A DNA stretch of 64,000 bases from Limnanthes douglasii subsp. nivea (lineage: Eukaryota > Streptophyta > Magnoliopsida > Brassicales > Limnanthaceae), in the NCBI GenBank assembly GCA_036936605.1, contig JAUPFV010000005.1:78008885-78072884 (forward strand), in the 5' to 3' direction. Positions within the stretch are counted from its first letter, which is position 1. Each line of letters opens with the position of its first letter. The position numbers and the translations under genes are program-made. The notes below the pieces were generated by a model that had not been told where the DNA came from, ran no database searches, and saw nothing but the letters and a program-made list of their open reading frames with translations. Shown here in pieces: positions 30,002-41,621 of this stretch.

Positions 30002-31131
30002 TTAATCTGTTTTCCAACCTGATTTTAGCAACCCTCCCCATGTCATGGCCTTCTTTCTGGTCACTGAATCAGCCAAATTGCCAGGGTTCAAGCCCTGTCT
30101 TAGGGATGCTATTGCCACTTGCTCGAAGCAATCAGCCAACCCATTTTTGGTGTTCACAAAACGACTTATATATTCTTTTAAGGATTCATTTGGTTCCTGG
30201 GCACAATGGATTATTATGTCCCCATTGCCCTTTAGTTCTTTACTCCCAACGAACTGCCTTCGAAAGGCCACCAAAAAAGTATCAAAATTCTTGATACAAC
30301 CCTGTGGTAGATTGTTATACCATTTTAGAGCACTCCCCGTAAATGATTGGGAGAATGCTCTGCAAAGTAGCTTATCATCGTCATCAAAGTTCATCATGAA
30401 GTTTTTAAATTGTTCCAAATGGTTGTCCGGATCAGTACTGCCATCGTACTTTTCCATTTTGGTGCTGTCAAACCTCTTAGGGAGGTTGTCGGACAGAATT
30501 TTGGAAGATAATGGAGATTGGCTCCAATTTCTGCCACGACTGAACACAGTATCCTCATTAGGAGTTGCAAAGATACCTGGTTCATCGTGGAAAGCAAAAG
30601 GATCCATCAGCATCCGGTCTACATGCCTCCGGCTGTGAGATGACCCTTTGCCGATATTCTTCTTCATCTTTCCATGTCTATCCCTTTTTCTTGAATATTT
30701 TTTTATGTGCTTTTGCTTCTTTTTAGTTCGACCCTCATCGCTGCTAGAGAATAATGATTCTTCAACTCCCTCATCATCCGAAGAGCTATCAGAAGATTCT
30801 GAGCCTGAGTCAGAACTCTCTACTGGTTTAGACCGGTGAGACTTTTTGGAGCTAGCATGAGTCTTTTTGGTACTCACATGAGTCTTTGAAGGCTCATGTT
30901 TCTGGGGTTATCGGTGTGATGAGAAACTGATGCTTTGGACTTTTCTTTCATGCCCATCTTAGCCTTTTCTGCCCTCAAAGCTTCTATTTCACCCTTCAGC
31001 CTATCGCGCTCTTCGATAGTGTATTCATCGTTCTCACCCACCACTTCGAGCAGAGCTGGAAGTACTTCTGGAGCGTCCGGATTCATTAAGACTGACTTTT
31101 CTTGTTGGTTTTGAATGCTTGATTCAGGCAC
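30002..31131 (-). pseudogene. gag: Gag N-terminal and capsid part (element B)
   Basis: The first segment (31131-30874) has an acidic, helical start (EERDRLKGEIEALRAEKAKM). After a frame change, 30877-30002 carries a Ser/Lys-rich region and the Gag core: STDPDNHLEQFKNFMMNFDD, LCRAFSQSFTGSALKWYNNL, FDTFLVAFRRQFVGSKELKG and ESLKEYISRFVNTKNGL, the classic Retrotrans_gag fold. Element C keeps the same blocks in decayed form. Expected role: capsid formation. The start at 31131 lies only a few bases from the primer site, so an upstream start is not possible in this copy. Confidence 0.85.
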
Positions 31132-31137
31132 CTTCTC

Positions 31138-31155
31138 CCCCCACTGTGGTCGCCA
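31138..31155 (-). other. Primer binding site of element B (tRNA-Arg type)
   Basis: The + strand reads CCCACTGTGGTCG followed by CCA at 31140-31155, which matches the 3' end of a plant tRNA-Arg including the added CCA (recalled from memory). It is three bases from the LTR. Ogre/Tat-type elements are known to use tRNA-Arg. Confidence 0.8.
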
Positions 31156-31158
31156 ATT

Positions 31159-31564
31159 TGATGAGGATATTTATCGTCTGGGGTAAATTTGTAATTTGTT
31201 CGGAGTTTTGTGAAAGTATATGGGTGTTTAATATTTGGAGTAGAGAGTAGAGGGAGAATTAAGCAGCCTGGTTGTATTTAATTTTCATCACCCACATTTA
31301 ATGCAGGTGGTTGGGTATTTATACCCTTACATTTGGGCTTTATGGGTTTTCGGGTCATGTTTAATGGACCCGAGTCATGTTTAAAGACCCATGAGTTTTT
31401 AGTAGGGGAGCAAGTAGCTTAGTCAAGAAGTGTTTAGGTTTTTTAGTACTTTTGTCATAATTCGAATAGTCCAATAGGCTAAGTGTTCGAAGTGGTCTGT
31501 CCGGTCCGGAGGCCTTGGACCGATCTGTACCTGTCCCATGAGCAAGCAGAATTCGGACTCATCA
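31159..31564 (-). repeat. 5' LTR of element B
   Basis: 406 bp, TGATGA...TCATCA. A TATA-like TATAAATA reads on the - strand at 31316-31323, inside a GGGTATTTATACCC palindrome, a plausible element promoter. Confidence 0.93.
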
Positions 31565-31569
31565 AAGTA
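31565..31569. repeat. Right target-site duplication of element B
   Basis: AAGTA, matches 21183-21187. Confidence 0.85.
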
Positions 31570-32100
31570 AATAAAATATGAACATGCAATCCATACCTTA
31601 ATCTTCTTATTGTTACTTTTTATGCTCGTTTGTTACCTCGTTTTCCTTTAAGCGTTCCATAGAAATAAATTTTTATTTTTCTTGATTGTTTTTTATTTTC
31701 TGAATATTTAGGTAGGAAGGTTTGTAGGTAAATGATATTTTCTTTTCACCGTGATTCAACCCAAAGATAGTGTTTATATATTTGGTTGTAAGTTCTAGAA
31801 AGTTTGAAGTTGAAAGTTCTATTCTAAGTGTCGTAAGTATTGACAATCAAGTCCTATTGTTTCCTAGATTGAATTCTTTATTCATTGACATAATACCTAA
31901 TAAAAAAATATATACATATAAAATGATTATTATATATGAAGCACCGTCAGATAAATGTAAAACAATCAACCAAGGAACACGTAAGAAATAAGTATATTAC
32001 TAGAAGGATGTTTGATGAAATTCTAAGAGATAATAATAATATGTATCGGTAGTACAAGGATTTTTAGATAAATAATTTAGAGAGAGAAATAATAATAATA
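31570..32100. other. AT-rich spacer
   Basis: No supported gene; possibly the flank into which element B inserted. Confidence 0.4.
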
Positions 32101-32109
32101 ATAAAAAGC

Positions 32110-32610
32110 TCTAACACAATTTTTTTTTCACAACAAAATTCTTATTTACGCAACTCTTTTATTCTTAATTTCGTAACCACATTACTCATATTTTCGCAAC
32201 CAAATACAATAAAACAAGTTTCCTAAAAGTTTCTTTCATAGATCTAGTTTTCTTTGTCTTAAAAATACAAAACCAATGATATTTTTTAGATTTTTTTGTA
32301 GTTGTGGCTTGAAATATTTAACATTTAAAAAAAAAACTCTAACATAATTGTTTTTTCACAACCAAAGTCTTTTATGCAATTTTTTTCTTTTTAAAATCGC
32401 AACCCTATTACTTCTATTACCACAACCAAATGCAATAAAAAATATCAAAAAAGTTTTTTCAACACTGAAATAAACATATTTTAGCAACTACAAAAAAAAA
32501 AGTTGGTTTACATGCAATTAACATTTATTTTCACAAAAAAATAAGTTGTATTTACAATGCGCATTATTTCACAATCCAATTATACATAATTACACAACAA
32601 CAAAAACATA
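32110..32610 (-). repeat. Array of about 225-bp units with 'GTTGCGTAATTAAG' core, - orientation
   Basis: Three degenerate units (about 32115-32210, 32340-32440 and 32490-32605) carry the reverse complement of the core found in the array at 49290-50050: TTTTTTCACAACNAAA..., CGCAACTC..., TTACTCATATTTTCGCAACC. Non-coding. Confidence 0.65.
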
Positions 32611-33153
32611 AAAAGAAATTCTAAAAATATATTTTATGGATTTAATTTTTTTGTCTTAAAAAACCCAATAATATTTTTTATATTTTAACTATGGTTTGAA
32701 AGATATAACATTTTAAAAAATACGAAAAAATGATTTAAAAGTATATTGGCATTAATAAAAAAAATAACGAATTATAAATACTTAAATTCTAAAATCAAAA
32801 TCAAGTTGTTATTGATATAATTTATTTGCGGATTATATAAATAAATAGTTTTGATATTGGAATATTATTGATAAATTATTATTTTTTAAATAAATCATCA
32901 TAATTAAAATAAACTATTCAAAATGAAACAATAAAACCAAGTTGAGAAAATTTCGTTAAACCAAATTAATTATCCTTGCCTTTTTTTGATCCGTTGCCAT
33001 CTTGTCATTCTTGCAACGATCCGTATCTTTTTTTTTTGGTTTTTAAAAGCATTAAATTTATAATATAAAGATTTATAATGTAATACAACATATCTTAATG
33101 CATCTACAAACAACAGAAATAGTTTTCGATATCTAAATACTACCGTCGATAAA

Positions 33154-33313
33154 GATTTCGGCACCTAAATACATTAGAAATACATTGGAAACCGATTTCG
33201 GTACATAAATACAACGGAAATACAACCCAGACAGATTACGGTTCCTAAATACAACAGAAATACAATCTAGACAGATTCTGGCGCCTAAATACAACGGAAA
33301 AACTAAACATCAA
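33154..33313. repeat. 40-bp minisatellite, four units
   Basis: Units start at 33154, 33194, 33234 and 33274 with GATTTCGG/GATTACGG/GATTCTGG and share CTAAATACAACGGAAATACA. A partial degenerate unit precedes at about 33123. Confidence 0.85.
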
Positions 33314-34250
33314 TTACTCCAGAAATAAATAGAAGATAGATCATGTCAGATCTAGAACAAACTATGAAAAAAATTAAATATAATCTTGCAGCAGATACAA
33401 TACACAGTGCGGTACCAACCAGATCTGATGGAAACTATCGTCTCAGACTTCAGATCGAAGAGTACCGCGCGAAAAATGTACCGAGAAATTGATGGAGTCG
33501 TCTGTTTCACTAGTGCATGCACCTTCACGAAGAAACTACAACCAACAAAGTCTCCTACAATTTTGTACTTATCAATCCCCGCTCAGAGGAGTTGACAACC
33601 AGACAACCAAGTATCTCGTACAAATTTTGTCAAGTAGCAGCCACCAACGGTTCTAAACCCCTTAAGGAAGACGACTATATATCGGGAGGAAACCAAGGCT
33701 ATGAAATCCAATTAATAAGAAGATGAAACAAAAAGAAACATAAGGTTTACCAAGGAGACGACCATTACTCGAAAGAGGAGGAATGGATAAACTCTAGATT
33801 CATAACTCCAAAAAGAAGAATCTGGATTATAAAAGAAGGGGACTGAATCGCCTAAAAATAGTTATTGACGACTGGGGTCTCAAACCCTAATTAGGATTTC
33901 TAGAGAGAGGCGAGAGTTCCTCTCTTTAGAAACTCCTTCTCTCGCCTTAATGATCCGCATCTTCATTGCTGTTATTTTCGTGGTTTGTTATCTTCATCTT
34001 CAATCTGAATTCTTTTTGGCTTTGAGAAATTTGTGTGAAAATGAAAGAATTAACTTTTGAAACTTTCATTTGTTTCTATGTATTTAATGTCTATAGTCCG
34101 CTATCATAAGTAAAAAATGTTTAAGATGCATACAAACATATGTTTGGCTTTGTTGATAATTTTATATTCTGATTTCTCTTTGTTTATCGGAGACAATTAT
34201 TAAGATGAAGAAGGTGAATAAAGTTTTACCTTTTTTGGTAAACTAAATAT
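33314..34250. other. Spacer without supported gene
   Basis: Short frames only. An 8-bp hairpin stem GGCGAGAG/CTCTCGCC flanks a loop at about 33909-33947. Otherwise nothing recognised. Confidence 0.35.
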
Positions 34251-34259
34251 GCAAGGAAT

Positions 34260-35400
34260 TAATATTTTTTTAATTTTTTTTAAAGTTCATCTTTTTGATA
34301 ATGTCCGCACTTTACTTTATGAAGCAACTCTTCATATTGGAATAGAATGTGTTTAATTTTAGGTATTCTAGATCTCATTTTCAAGCTAGGCGGAAGCACA
34401 AAAAAGATGGATTTGAACTAGAAATTTCACCAAACTTAAATTAAGGTGGTATGCCATAGAGTAAATTTTCCTATAGAAACTTGTACTATAACATGAATCA
34501 ACATATGTTGAAGTATTCCTTTGAATGCTAAATATAGTAGCACAAATATGTAAACAAAGGAAATATTAAATTTACCATATACCACAAGTATATTTTTATT
34601 TTAAAAGATTAACAACCATAACTAATTCCAATTGAACTTAAAAAAATACTTTGGTAAGCGACCGAATAATTCGAAATTTTTAACATAGTAGCAATGGATG
34701 CCTGAGTGATGTCATCGTTCAACTCTTTGAATATCCAAGTATCGAATAAAAAATTAGATATTACCTTACGCGCCTTAATAATATTGTTTTTGTGTTGAAT
34801 ATCAAGCAAAATGTCCAATTTCTCTAGAAGTTTGATTGGCATATCCTAATGATTTGTTTTAATGATGAACCCACACTTTGAACACTAATATAAGCAAGCA
34901 AATATTTAGTTCAACTGAATTACGTCAATTATTCTAACTTCAATATCCAATGATGAATGAGCTTACCAATTAGTTGTCGTGTTTTTGTAGTGCTTTACTA
35001 GGTTAGTGTGTGCATATAGGAAGTTTTTGTTGTCCGACTTGAGCTAATATGTTTCAACATACTATAATGCTTTCAAATAGGCTATGAAAATCTTCTTCGT
35101 GGTCGTCATGTTTTAATATAACTCGTAATTGGTTACCAAATACACAAACATATTCTAAGCATCACGAAGCTCGTGCGAGATTTTTCTTTCTGTGAAAAAT
35201 TTATTTGTATTGACTTGAATATATCTGTTTATATGTCACGTGCATAACAAATATGTCACGTCTGGAAATATATAGTTGATTGGGCCCAAAAACTCAAGTT
35301 TCTTATATGTTAGCATAACATTCGATAATGGACACAACCGTTTTATTTCATGAGCAACCTAAGGCGGTCAAAATTCCATGTGTAGTTGGCTAATTCCACA
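34260..35400 (-). repeat. Repeat R1, inverted copy of R2 (50130-51160)
   Basis: The reverse complement matches R2 in stretches along its length: CATTTTCAAGCTAGG near one end, the exon-like block, a TATAGGAAGTTTTTGTTGTCCG block and a CAAATAGGCTATGAAAATCTTC block. It is diverged but colinear. It is an unidentified dispersed element. Confidence 0.65.
34609..34884 (-). pseudogene. Exon-like coding fragment inside R1
   Basis: The - strand has an acceptor-like TTATATTAG ending at 34885, then about 115 bases encoding a segment with GFIIKTN, one stop and PIKLLEKLDILLDIQHKN, and a donor GTAAGG beginning at 34769. The reading frame beyond the donor also continues (VISNFLFDTWIFKELNDD) to 34609. Copy R2 has the same block and both splice-like sites. 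I do not recognise the protein. A captured host-gene exon or the gene of an unknown element are both possible. Confidence 0.4.
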
Positions 35401-37221
35401 CCCATAAAAACGAATACAATGAATTTTTTTATACTTGTTGGTGTAGCACAAGAACTTCAAATAATGGAATTCTATATATATTAGTCTTGTATTTACTATT
35501 CATAATTGAATATATGTGAATGTATTTAACAAGTCAAAAGATACCGGGTGTACAAAAAATAAATATATAGCAGTGTGAGACCCATCAATTTTTATCATAA
35601 GACATTCAAAATCGTTGTTTCCTTCATTTTCTTAATAAAAACTACATGTACGATTGGCCGTGTATATCTAATGTATGGTGTTAGTGCCTGTGAATATTCT
35701 CTTAATATTATTTTTAGTGCATTGTTATCGAACCTCTTGCAAACAAAAACAATCTTAAAGATCTCATGTTTTTTTTTGTAAATTGTATTTACCTAATATG
35801 CATCTAAATTTCCTACTCGTGTCTTCAATCCATTCTTATGCTCCGTTTTAGTATAATGTATATGATCCATGAATTCATAATAATAACCCAAAATATAATT
35901 TTATTGCAACTTCAAATAATAACCAAAAATATACCAAAACAATATGTTTCAACCCGTTGGATCGAATATAAGAGACAAATGGTATGGTCTTGCGACTAAT
36001 GAAAATATATTGTTTAAATCTTAGATCGACCTATATGATCGAAGACATATCTTTTTTAATATCATATGATTTTGGTAGAAATAATTTCATTAGAGTAGAG
36101 AATTAGAAAAGATGTAACTTAAGAACAACAAGTTTAAAAAGATTAAAACTACAAATAACAACCTCGATTTTTAAGTTTACCAAAAACAACTTATTGCATA
36201 AAATCTACCAAAAGAACCCTCTCGAATATAAAAATTAGAAAAACTAGAAACTCTAATATTTTTCTTAACAAAAATGAAATTAATTGATTAAACTAACCCC
36301 AAAGGTTGTTGAGTAACCATGCTCTAAAACGGTCGTCTTTCAAAAATAATAATTACATAACAACAATTTTTAAACTCTTTGATGAGTTTAACATATTGAG
36401 TTCATAAGATAAATCATTACTTTCCATTAGATTTGGAAATATATTATCAGTACAAACTTGAAACCATTCAACTAAATCTTGATGAATCTAATGATTTTGA
36501 GAATCTTTTAATACTTGACTCCCCTATAAGCCATAGTTGACTATTCTTTCTTTATACTTTCTCCCCTTAATCAGCCATTGACTTTTTTCTTTTATTCTTT
36601 GATGTTTCACCTATATCTATAAAATAGATTTAAAAATTATCAAGTCAGGCAGTTTGCCTACTTGAAAGGTTAGTGATATATCTAATAACAAATCAAGTAT
36701 TAAACTACTTTCCATTCTCTAATCTTATATATCCTCTCCTACGCTTTCTAAAAAAACAATAGCTTGGAGCTTAGAAGGAACTTGACTATTAGTAAAATTG
36801 TCGTTTGTCTTGTAATTTAAAGTAGCCTTTGATATCTAATCAACGATATAGTTTTGCTACCTATAATTTGGTTCATTGTCATTGAAAAAATAATTAATTT
36901 TCTACACTAATTTATAGTTGGAGTTGAATACCAAAGAACCAAACCAGTAGCTAAAGTTTCAAAAATGATACTAGAATCAATCTGTAGGTCTACATTAGTG
37001 AGACTTATTTCTTTGCACATACTTAAACCATCTAAAAATGTTTTCCATGCGCCAAACGATAAGAATTAATCATAATTCTTTGAGAATTTCTTATCACGAA
37101 ACAAACACGAGATTCCCCATTAAATAAAGAAGATCTATATGAGTTTAGTTTTAATATATTTTTTCTTGAAGGTATCTATTTAACATATAATATTTTATTA
37201 TTATTAGTATTATGATGAAAA
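35400..37221. other. AT-rich spacer
   Basis: Nothing recognised; no frame with a known domain on either strand. Confidence 0.4.
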
Positions 37222-37366
37222 TGTTAAAGATATAAGGTCCAAGCCAGTTAGCCATTTATTATATCTATAAATAAGATCTTATACACTATTTAATATACAC
37301 AATTTTCTAAATAATACAAAACCATAGCCGTTTTCCTCTTTCTTTATTTTGTTCTTTTTCTTAACA
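37222..37366 (+). repeat. 5' LTR of copia element
   Basis: 145 bp, TGTTAAAGATATAAGG...TTTTTCTTAACA, with CTATAAATAAG as a TATA-like sequence. Aligns to 41697-41839. Confidence 0.85.
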
Positions 37367-37380
37367 TGGTATCAGAGCCA
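37367..37380 (+). other. Primer binding site of copia element (initiator tRNA-Met)
   Basis: TGGTATCAGAGCC immediately after the LTR. Confidence 0.9.
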
Positions 37381-38384
37381 AATTCGATGGCTAAAGTAAT
37401 TTGATTGGGAAAGCGTAGCGATCTCCCTTTTCGTAGATCGATTTGTTGCTAAAGATTCTGTTTCGATTTGTAGTTTGAAAATTTTGGATCTGCTTTTGTT
37501 AATTTAGATTGCGTATTGGTATCGGATTGAATATTGATATTAGAACCGTCTACAAATTTTGAATCTTATTTTATTAATTTAGATTGTGTATTAGTATTGA
37601 ATCTGTTTGTAAATTTCGGATTGGGTATTGATATAAAGTTTCATATTGGTATTGAATTTAATTGAAAATTTTGATTTGCAATTCATCAATAGTTGAACAT
37701 TCGGCACAAAACTAACTATTATCCTAGTTGTAATTTGATATTATAAAGTGTTGTTCAAATTATAGCGGATGCGGCTGAATTGGGTTCAGTTTAAGGAGAA
37801 AAATATTAAACTAAAATTTTATTGTCTAGTCTCGGCATAGTAACTAGAATGAGCTGAAGCTGTTCTGAAATCCAAGTAATCCGGGGCTTTACATATTATC
37901 TTATACTCTGTTTGGATTTTTTCTTTTTATTGTTTTTTCAAATAAAAGACATTAAACTCAGTTATTAAACAAAGGAAAACCCCGTCCAATTAATCACTGA
38001 AAATTATTAAACAAAGGAAAACCCCGTCCAATTAATCACTGAAAATTAGTCGGTGAAATTCCATCAGTAAAATTAATGGGTAAAATTGAAAATAATTAAT
38101 TGGTGAAATTGCGTAAGTTAATTAATCAAATAGAATTAATTGTGGAGGGGTGGAGAAATAATCGATGAAATTGGAAATTGGAAATTGGAAATTGGAAATT
38201 TGAAACTGGAAATTTGTATTTGGATTTAGCTTGGTATTTAGACTTGGATTTGGACTTGATTAAGTATTCGATTTGATTTGGTTGAATCACTGAAATTTTG
38301 AATTTGGACTAGGTTTGATTTTGGATTTGGGGTTTGACTAAGATTTTGATTTGATTTGTCCAATTTGGATTTGGTATCTCTTGA
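37381..38384 (+). other. Copia leader with short repeats, gag not recognisable
   Basis: Where gag would be expected there is AT-rich sequence with a perfect 42-bp tandem duplication (37964-38005, 38006-38047) and a run of GAAATTG units (38165-38202). No gag motifs were found. Confidence 0.6.
37964..38047. repeat. Perfect 42-bp tandem duplication
   Basis: Two identical adjacent copies beginning ATTAAACAAAGGAAAACC. Confidence 0.95.
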
Positions 38385-39160
38385 TTGGTTGATTTTGTTC
38401 GATTAGAGGTTGTGGATGTTATTGCGAATATGATAGGAAAATATGATTTCCTACAATCTACTAGTAACAAACTGAATAAGAAGAACTTTGTGATGTCTAC
38501 ATTTGCATACCTTTCAGGTATGTCATCGTCTTCCACTTCAGGTACTGATTCGTCATTGTGGCTTTTGGATTCGGGCGCGTCTCATCTTATGTCACCTCAC
38601 AAGTTGAACTTTGTTTTGTTGTTGCATGTTCCACCCATATCCGTTTTGTCTGCTATTTCTACACCAATGTTAGTAGGGGGTATTGGCTCTATTTGTACCT
38701 CTCATATATCGCTATCCGATGTTTACTACGTTCTCACCCTTGCTTTGAATCTTATTTCGATTAGCCAATTGTGTAAATATGATTATTGTGTCTTGTTTTC
38801 TGATTATGTTTGTGCTATAAAAAATAAAAAAACTCATAGAGTGATTGGGACATGTCAAAAAATAAGAGAACTCTATGTTTTAGAGAAACTCGAAGTAACA
38901 GATGTGGATGTCTATGGTGTTGATAGTAGAAAAACATATCTGACTCATATTGCTGCCTCTGGTGTTAATTGGTCTTCGTTCGGTTTAAATATTTCATCGT
39001 CAGAGTTTTAGCTTTGGCATTCTCGTGTGGGGCATGTATCAGCATCACGTTTAAAATTTAGTCTCTACATGTACTTTAGGTCAATTTAACACTTGTAATA
39101 TCTCCGATTGTAGTGGTTGTAAACTTGCAAAAATTTTGGCGATATTATTTAATCGAAGTG
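38385..39160 (+). pseudogene. pol: Copia protease and GAG-pre-integrase region
   Basis: The protease active site is WLLDSGASHLMSPH (about 38559-38600), typical of copia (DSGAS-H). Downstream are the conserved NLISISQLCKYDYCVLFSD strand and, after the stop at 39009, LWHSRVGHVSASRLK, the pre-integrase segment with its His motif; the CxxCxxxK zinc part (CSGCKLAK) lies near 39110-39135. The frame is open for 208 codons in the first half and broken after that. Listed start is the first Met, well inside the former polyprotein. Confidence 0.82.
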
Positions 39161-39189
39161 TCACTTCTTCTATTGTTCTATTTGATATT

Positions 39190-39905
39190 ATTAATTATGA
39201 TGTATGAGATCCATCTCCTCTCTCCATAAAGGATGGTTCTTCCTACTATGTTTCTTTCATCGATGATTATACTTGATATACTTGGGTTTACCTTATAAAA
39301 TGAAGATCAGATTTCCTTGGAATTTATAGAGAATTTCGGGAACTTGTTAAGACTCAACATTCTCCTGCAATAAAATGCTTCAAGTGTGACTTAAGGGGTG
39401 AATATACATCCAGTGATTTTACTCAATTACTTGCATCTTATGGTACCATACATCAGTCTTCTTGCACTCATACCCTTCAGCGGAATGATGTTGAAGAAAG
39501 AAAACACCGTCACCTTATTGAGACTGCTCGTTCTTTGCTTTTATCTATGAGGTTACTACTATTTTTTTTGGAGAAGCAATTCATACTGCTGTATGTGTAA
39601 TTAATCGAATTCCACTGCTCATAATGCAGGGATGTCTCCCTTTCAGAAGTTATACAGATAACTTTCAGATTATTTTTCCTTAGGAGTGTTTGGATGTACA
39701 TGTTTTATCCTTAGTCCTCATATAGAACGCAATAAATTGGGCCCTAAATCCGTAATATGTGTTTTCTTGGGTTATGTTGTTAGATAGAAAGGTTATCATT
39801 GTTTTGATCCCACTGGTCAGAAACTTTATGTCTCTCAACATGTTACATTTCTTGAGCATATCCGTTATTATTCGATTCTAGCAAAATTACATGATATAAC
39901 AAGTA
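39190..39905 (+). pseudogene. pol: Copia integrase core
   Basis: Recognisable pieces in several frames are SYYVSFIDDYT (first catalytic Asp region), KCFKCDLRGEYTSSDF (second Asp, usually SDNGGEY, here altered), GTIHQSSCTHTLQRNDVEERKHRHLIETARSLL (catalytic Glu in the NG-VE-ERKNRH context, cited only as a block) and the GCTCFI/LGPKS/CVFLGY stretch. Several stops are present. It would have inserted the cDNA. Confidence 0.75.
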
Positions 39906-40199
39906 CCAAACTTCAGACTATTGATCATTTTTAAATTAATAACGAAATACCCATTGAAATTATTGTGCCAGCTCATGAGACATCGACTACAGCTGATACT
40001 ACTTCTGCTCAATCAAGGCCTGAGTCAGCTCATTTTTTAGTGAACCACCAGTTTCACCCCTCCGAAGATCTACTCGTACAAGTAAGTATACCAAACTACC
40101 AGATTTTGCGTAGTCTTTATATGAACCTCATTTGTTTAAAGAAACTATTTATGATCCTCGTTGGAAAAATGCTATAGTCGAAGAGCTTACTACTCTTTA

Positions 40200-40900
40200 T
40201 CAGACTCATATATGAGATACAGTTAAACCTCCCTCCGGTAAGCATATAATCGGATCTCGATGGGTTTTTAAAACTAAAAAAAGGTTTGATGGGTCTGTAG
40301 AAATATATAAGGCTCGTCTTGTAGCAAAAACGTATTCACAGAAGTATGGTATGGATTATGATGAAACATTTACCCTAGTGGAAAAAATGAAGACAGTTCG
40401 TACTCTTATTGTCGTTGCATCCATTCGCTAGTGGAAGATCTTCCAACCAGATGTCAAAAATGCATTTTTGGATGGTGATCTTCATGAGGAGGTTTACATG
40501 AATCCTCGTCCAGGTGTTGCTCAACAACCAGGTGAGGTTTATCGACTGAGGAAAGCTTTATATGGTCTCAAATAAGCTTCTCGTGCCTGGTTTGAAAACT
40601 TCTCTACAGTAATTACTTCACTTGGTTTCCTTGCTAGTAATTATGATTCAGTCTTGTTTATCAGATGAACGAGTGTATGGAAAATTATTGTATCCTTAAA
40701 TTTAGATGATATGATCATTACATGTGATGATATTGATGGCATTGAGACACTACAACGTGATTTGGCTCAACGTTTTGCGATGAAAAACTTGCGACTATTA
40801 TGTTATTTTTTAGGTATTGAGGTGTCTCACACTCCAAAAGCTTATATTATCTTTAAGACAAAAGGTATTGAGCGCGACTTTCTGATAACAGGATGGTAGA
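40200..40900 (+). pseudogene. pol: Copia reverse transcriptase
   Basis: Typical copia RT blocks: RWVFKTKKRFDGSVEIYKARLVAK, YGMDYDETFTLV, QPDVKNAFLDGDLHEEVYMN and YRLRKALYGLK followed by a stop, then ASRAWF. The catalytic strand reads LNLDDMIITCDD where YVDDMIITG is usual, so the Tyr and context have changed. Internal TAG/TGA/TAA codons occur. The final 40711-40899 part holds the AMKNLR...FLGIEV thumb block. Confidence 0.83.
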
Positions 40901-41531
40901 TACCCCTCTTAAAACCAATGCTCGGTATTCTCTGAGTGATGGTGTTCCTTTATCAAACCCAACTCTATATCAAACTTTTGTAGGGAGCTTTGTTTATCTT
41001 ACAATTACACAACCAGATATAGCTTATGTTCTTCATGTGGTTAGTCAGATTGTTACTGCTCCTACATCCGTGCATTGGGGAACATTTCTTATAATATTGA
41101 GATATCTTCGTGGCACTCAGCTCCAGATTATTTTATTTCCCCCTAGCTCTTCACTTGAGCTACGTGCCTATAACGATGCTGATTGGGATATTGATCCTCA
41201 TGACCAAAAATATACTACTGGTTTCTGTATTTTCTTTGGAGATTCATTAATATCATGGAAAATCTACTCTAGATCGTCTATTGAAGCTGAGTACCGTGCT
41301 ATGGTCGTCACCACATGTGGGATTGTTTGGTTACGATGGCTTCTTGCAGATATGGGGGTTAGTGTTACTAAACCCACTTCCTTACATTGTGATAACAAAA
41401 GCGTCATGCAGATAGCAAAGAATTCTGTTTTTGAGGAGAGGACAAAGAACATTGAAATAGATTGTCACTTTACTCAGCATCATCTTCAGATTGGCACCAT
41501 ATCGCTTCCATATGTTCCATCATCTGTATAG
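40893..41531 (+). CDS. pol: Copia RNase H and end of RT, 212 codons open
   Basis: Contains NPTLYQTFVGSFVYLTITQPDIAY (RT thumb end), YNDADWDIDPHDQKYTTGFCIFF (first RNase H Asp), SRSSIEAEYRAM (catalytic Glu), HCDNKSVMQIAKNSVFEERTKNIEIDCHF (third Asp and final His). These blocks are cited from a continuous open frame. The domain is complete in outline. It overlaps the preceding frame by a few bases, so a frameshift separates it from RT. Confidence 0.85.
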   Translation: MVDTPLKTNARYSLSDGVPLSNPTLYQTFVGSFVYLTITQPDIAYVLHVVSQIVTAPTSVHWGTFLIILRYLRGTQLQIILFPPSSSLELRAYNDADWDIDPHDQKYTTGFCIFFGDSLISWKIYSRSSIEAEYRAMVVTTCGIVWLRWLLADMGVSVTKPTSLHCDNKSVMQIAKNSVFEERTKNIEIDCHFTQHHLQIGTISLPYVPSSV

Positions 41532-41621
41532 GTTGTTGATATTTTCAAGAAGGATCAGTCAACAACGCGATTTGTTTTATATAACAAACTGTCAATGCTT
41601 ATTACTGTTGCATTATGAGTT

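Larger units (their letters stand above)
21188..31564 (-). mobile_element. Element B: complete Tat-lineage Ty3/gypsy retrotransposon
   Basis: All structural landmarks are present: two LTRs (427 and 406 bp) with TGATGA...TCATCA ends, a 5-bp target duplication AAGTA, a primer site matching tRNA-Arg, a polypurine tract, gag-protease-RT-dual RNase H-integrase on the - strand and an antisense gene on the + strand. Comparing the LTRs by eye gives about 15 substitutions in some 406 aligned bases plus one base and one 20-bp indel, so it is a fairly recent insertion. Frameshifts in gag and a few stops make this copy inactive. It is the best reference for reading the older elements A and C. Confidence 0.95.

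Noticed and set aside
29737..30294. 185-codon + strand open frame
   Set aside because: Opposite the Gag zinc-knuckle region and Gag core; hydrophobic composition is a typical antisense shadow.
30045..30638. 197-codon + strand open frame
   Set aside because: Lies opposite the Gag core of element B, which has clear Gag motifs in the - frame.
32110..32610. Possible CRISPR-like array because of regularly spaced short cores
   Set aside because: Units are whole-length degenerate tandem repeats in plant nuclear DNA, without uniform repeats and unique spacers.
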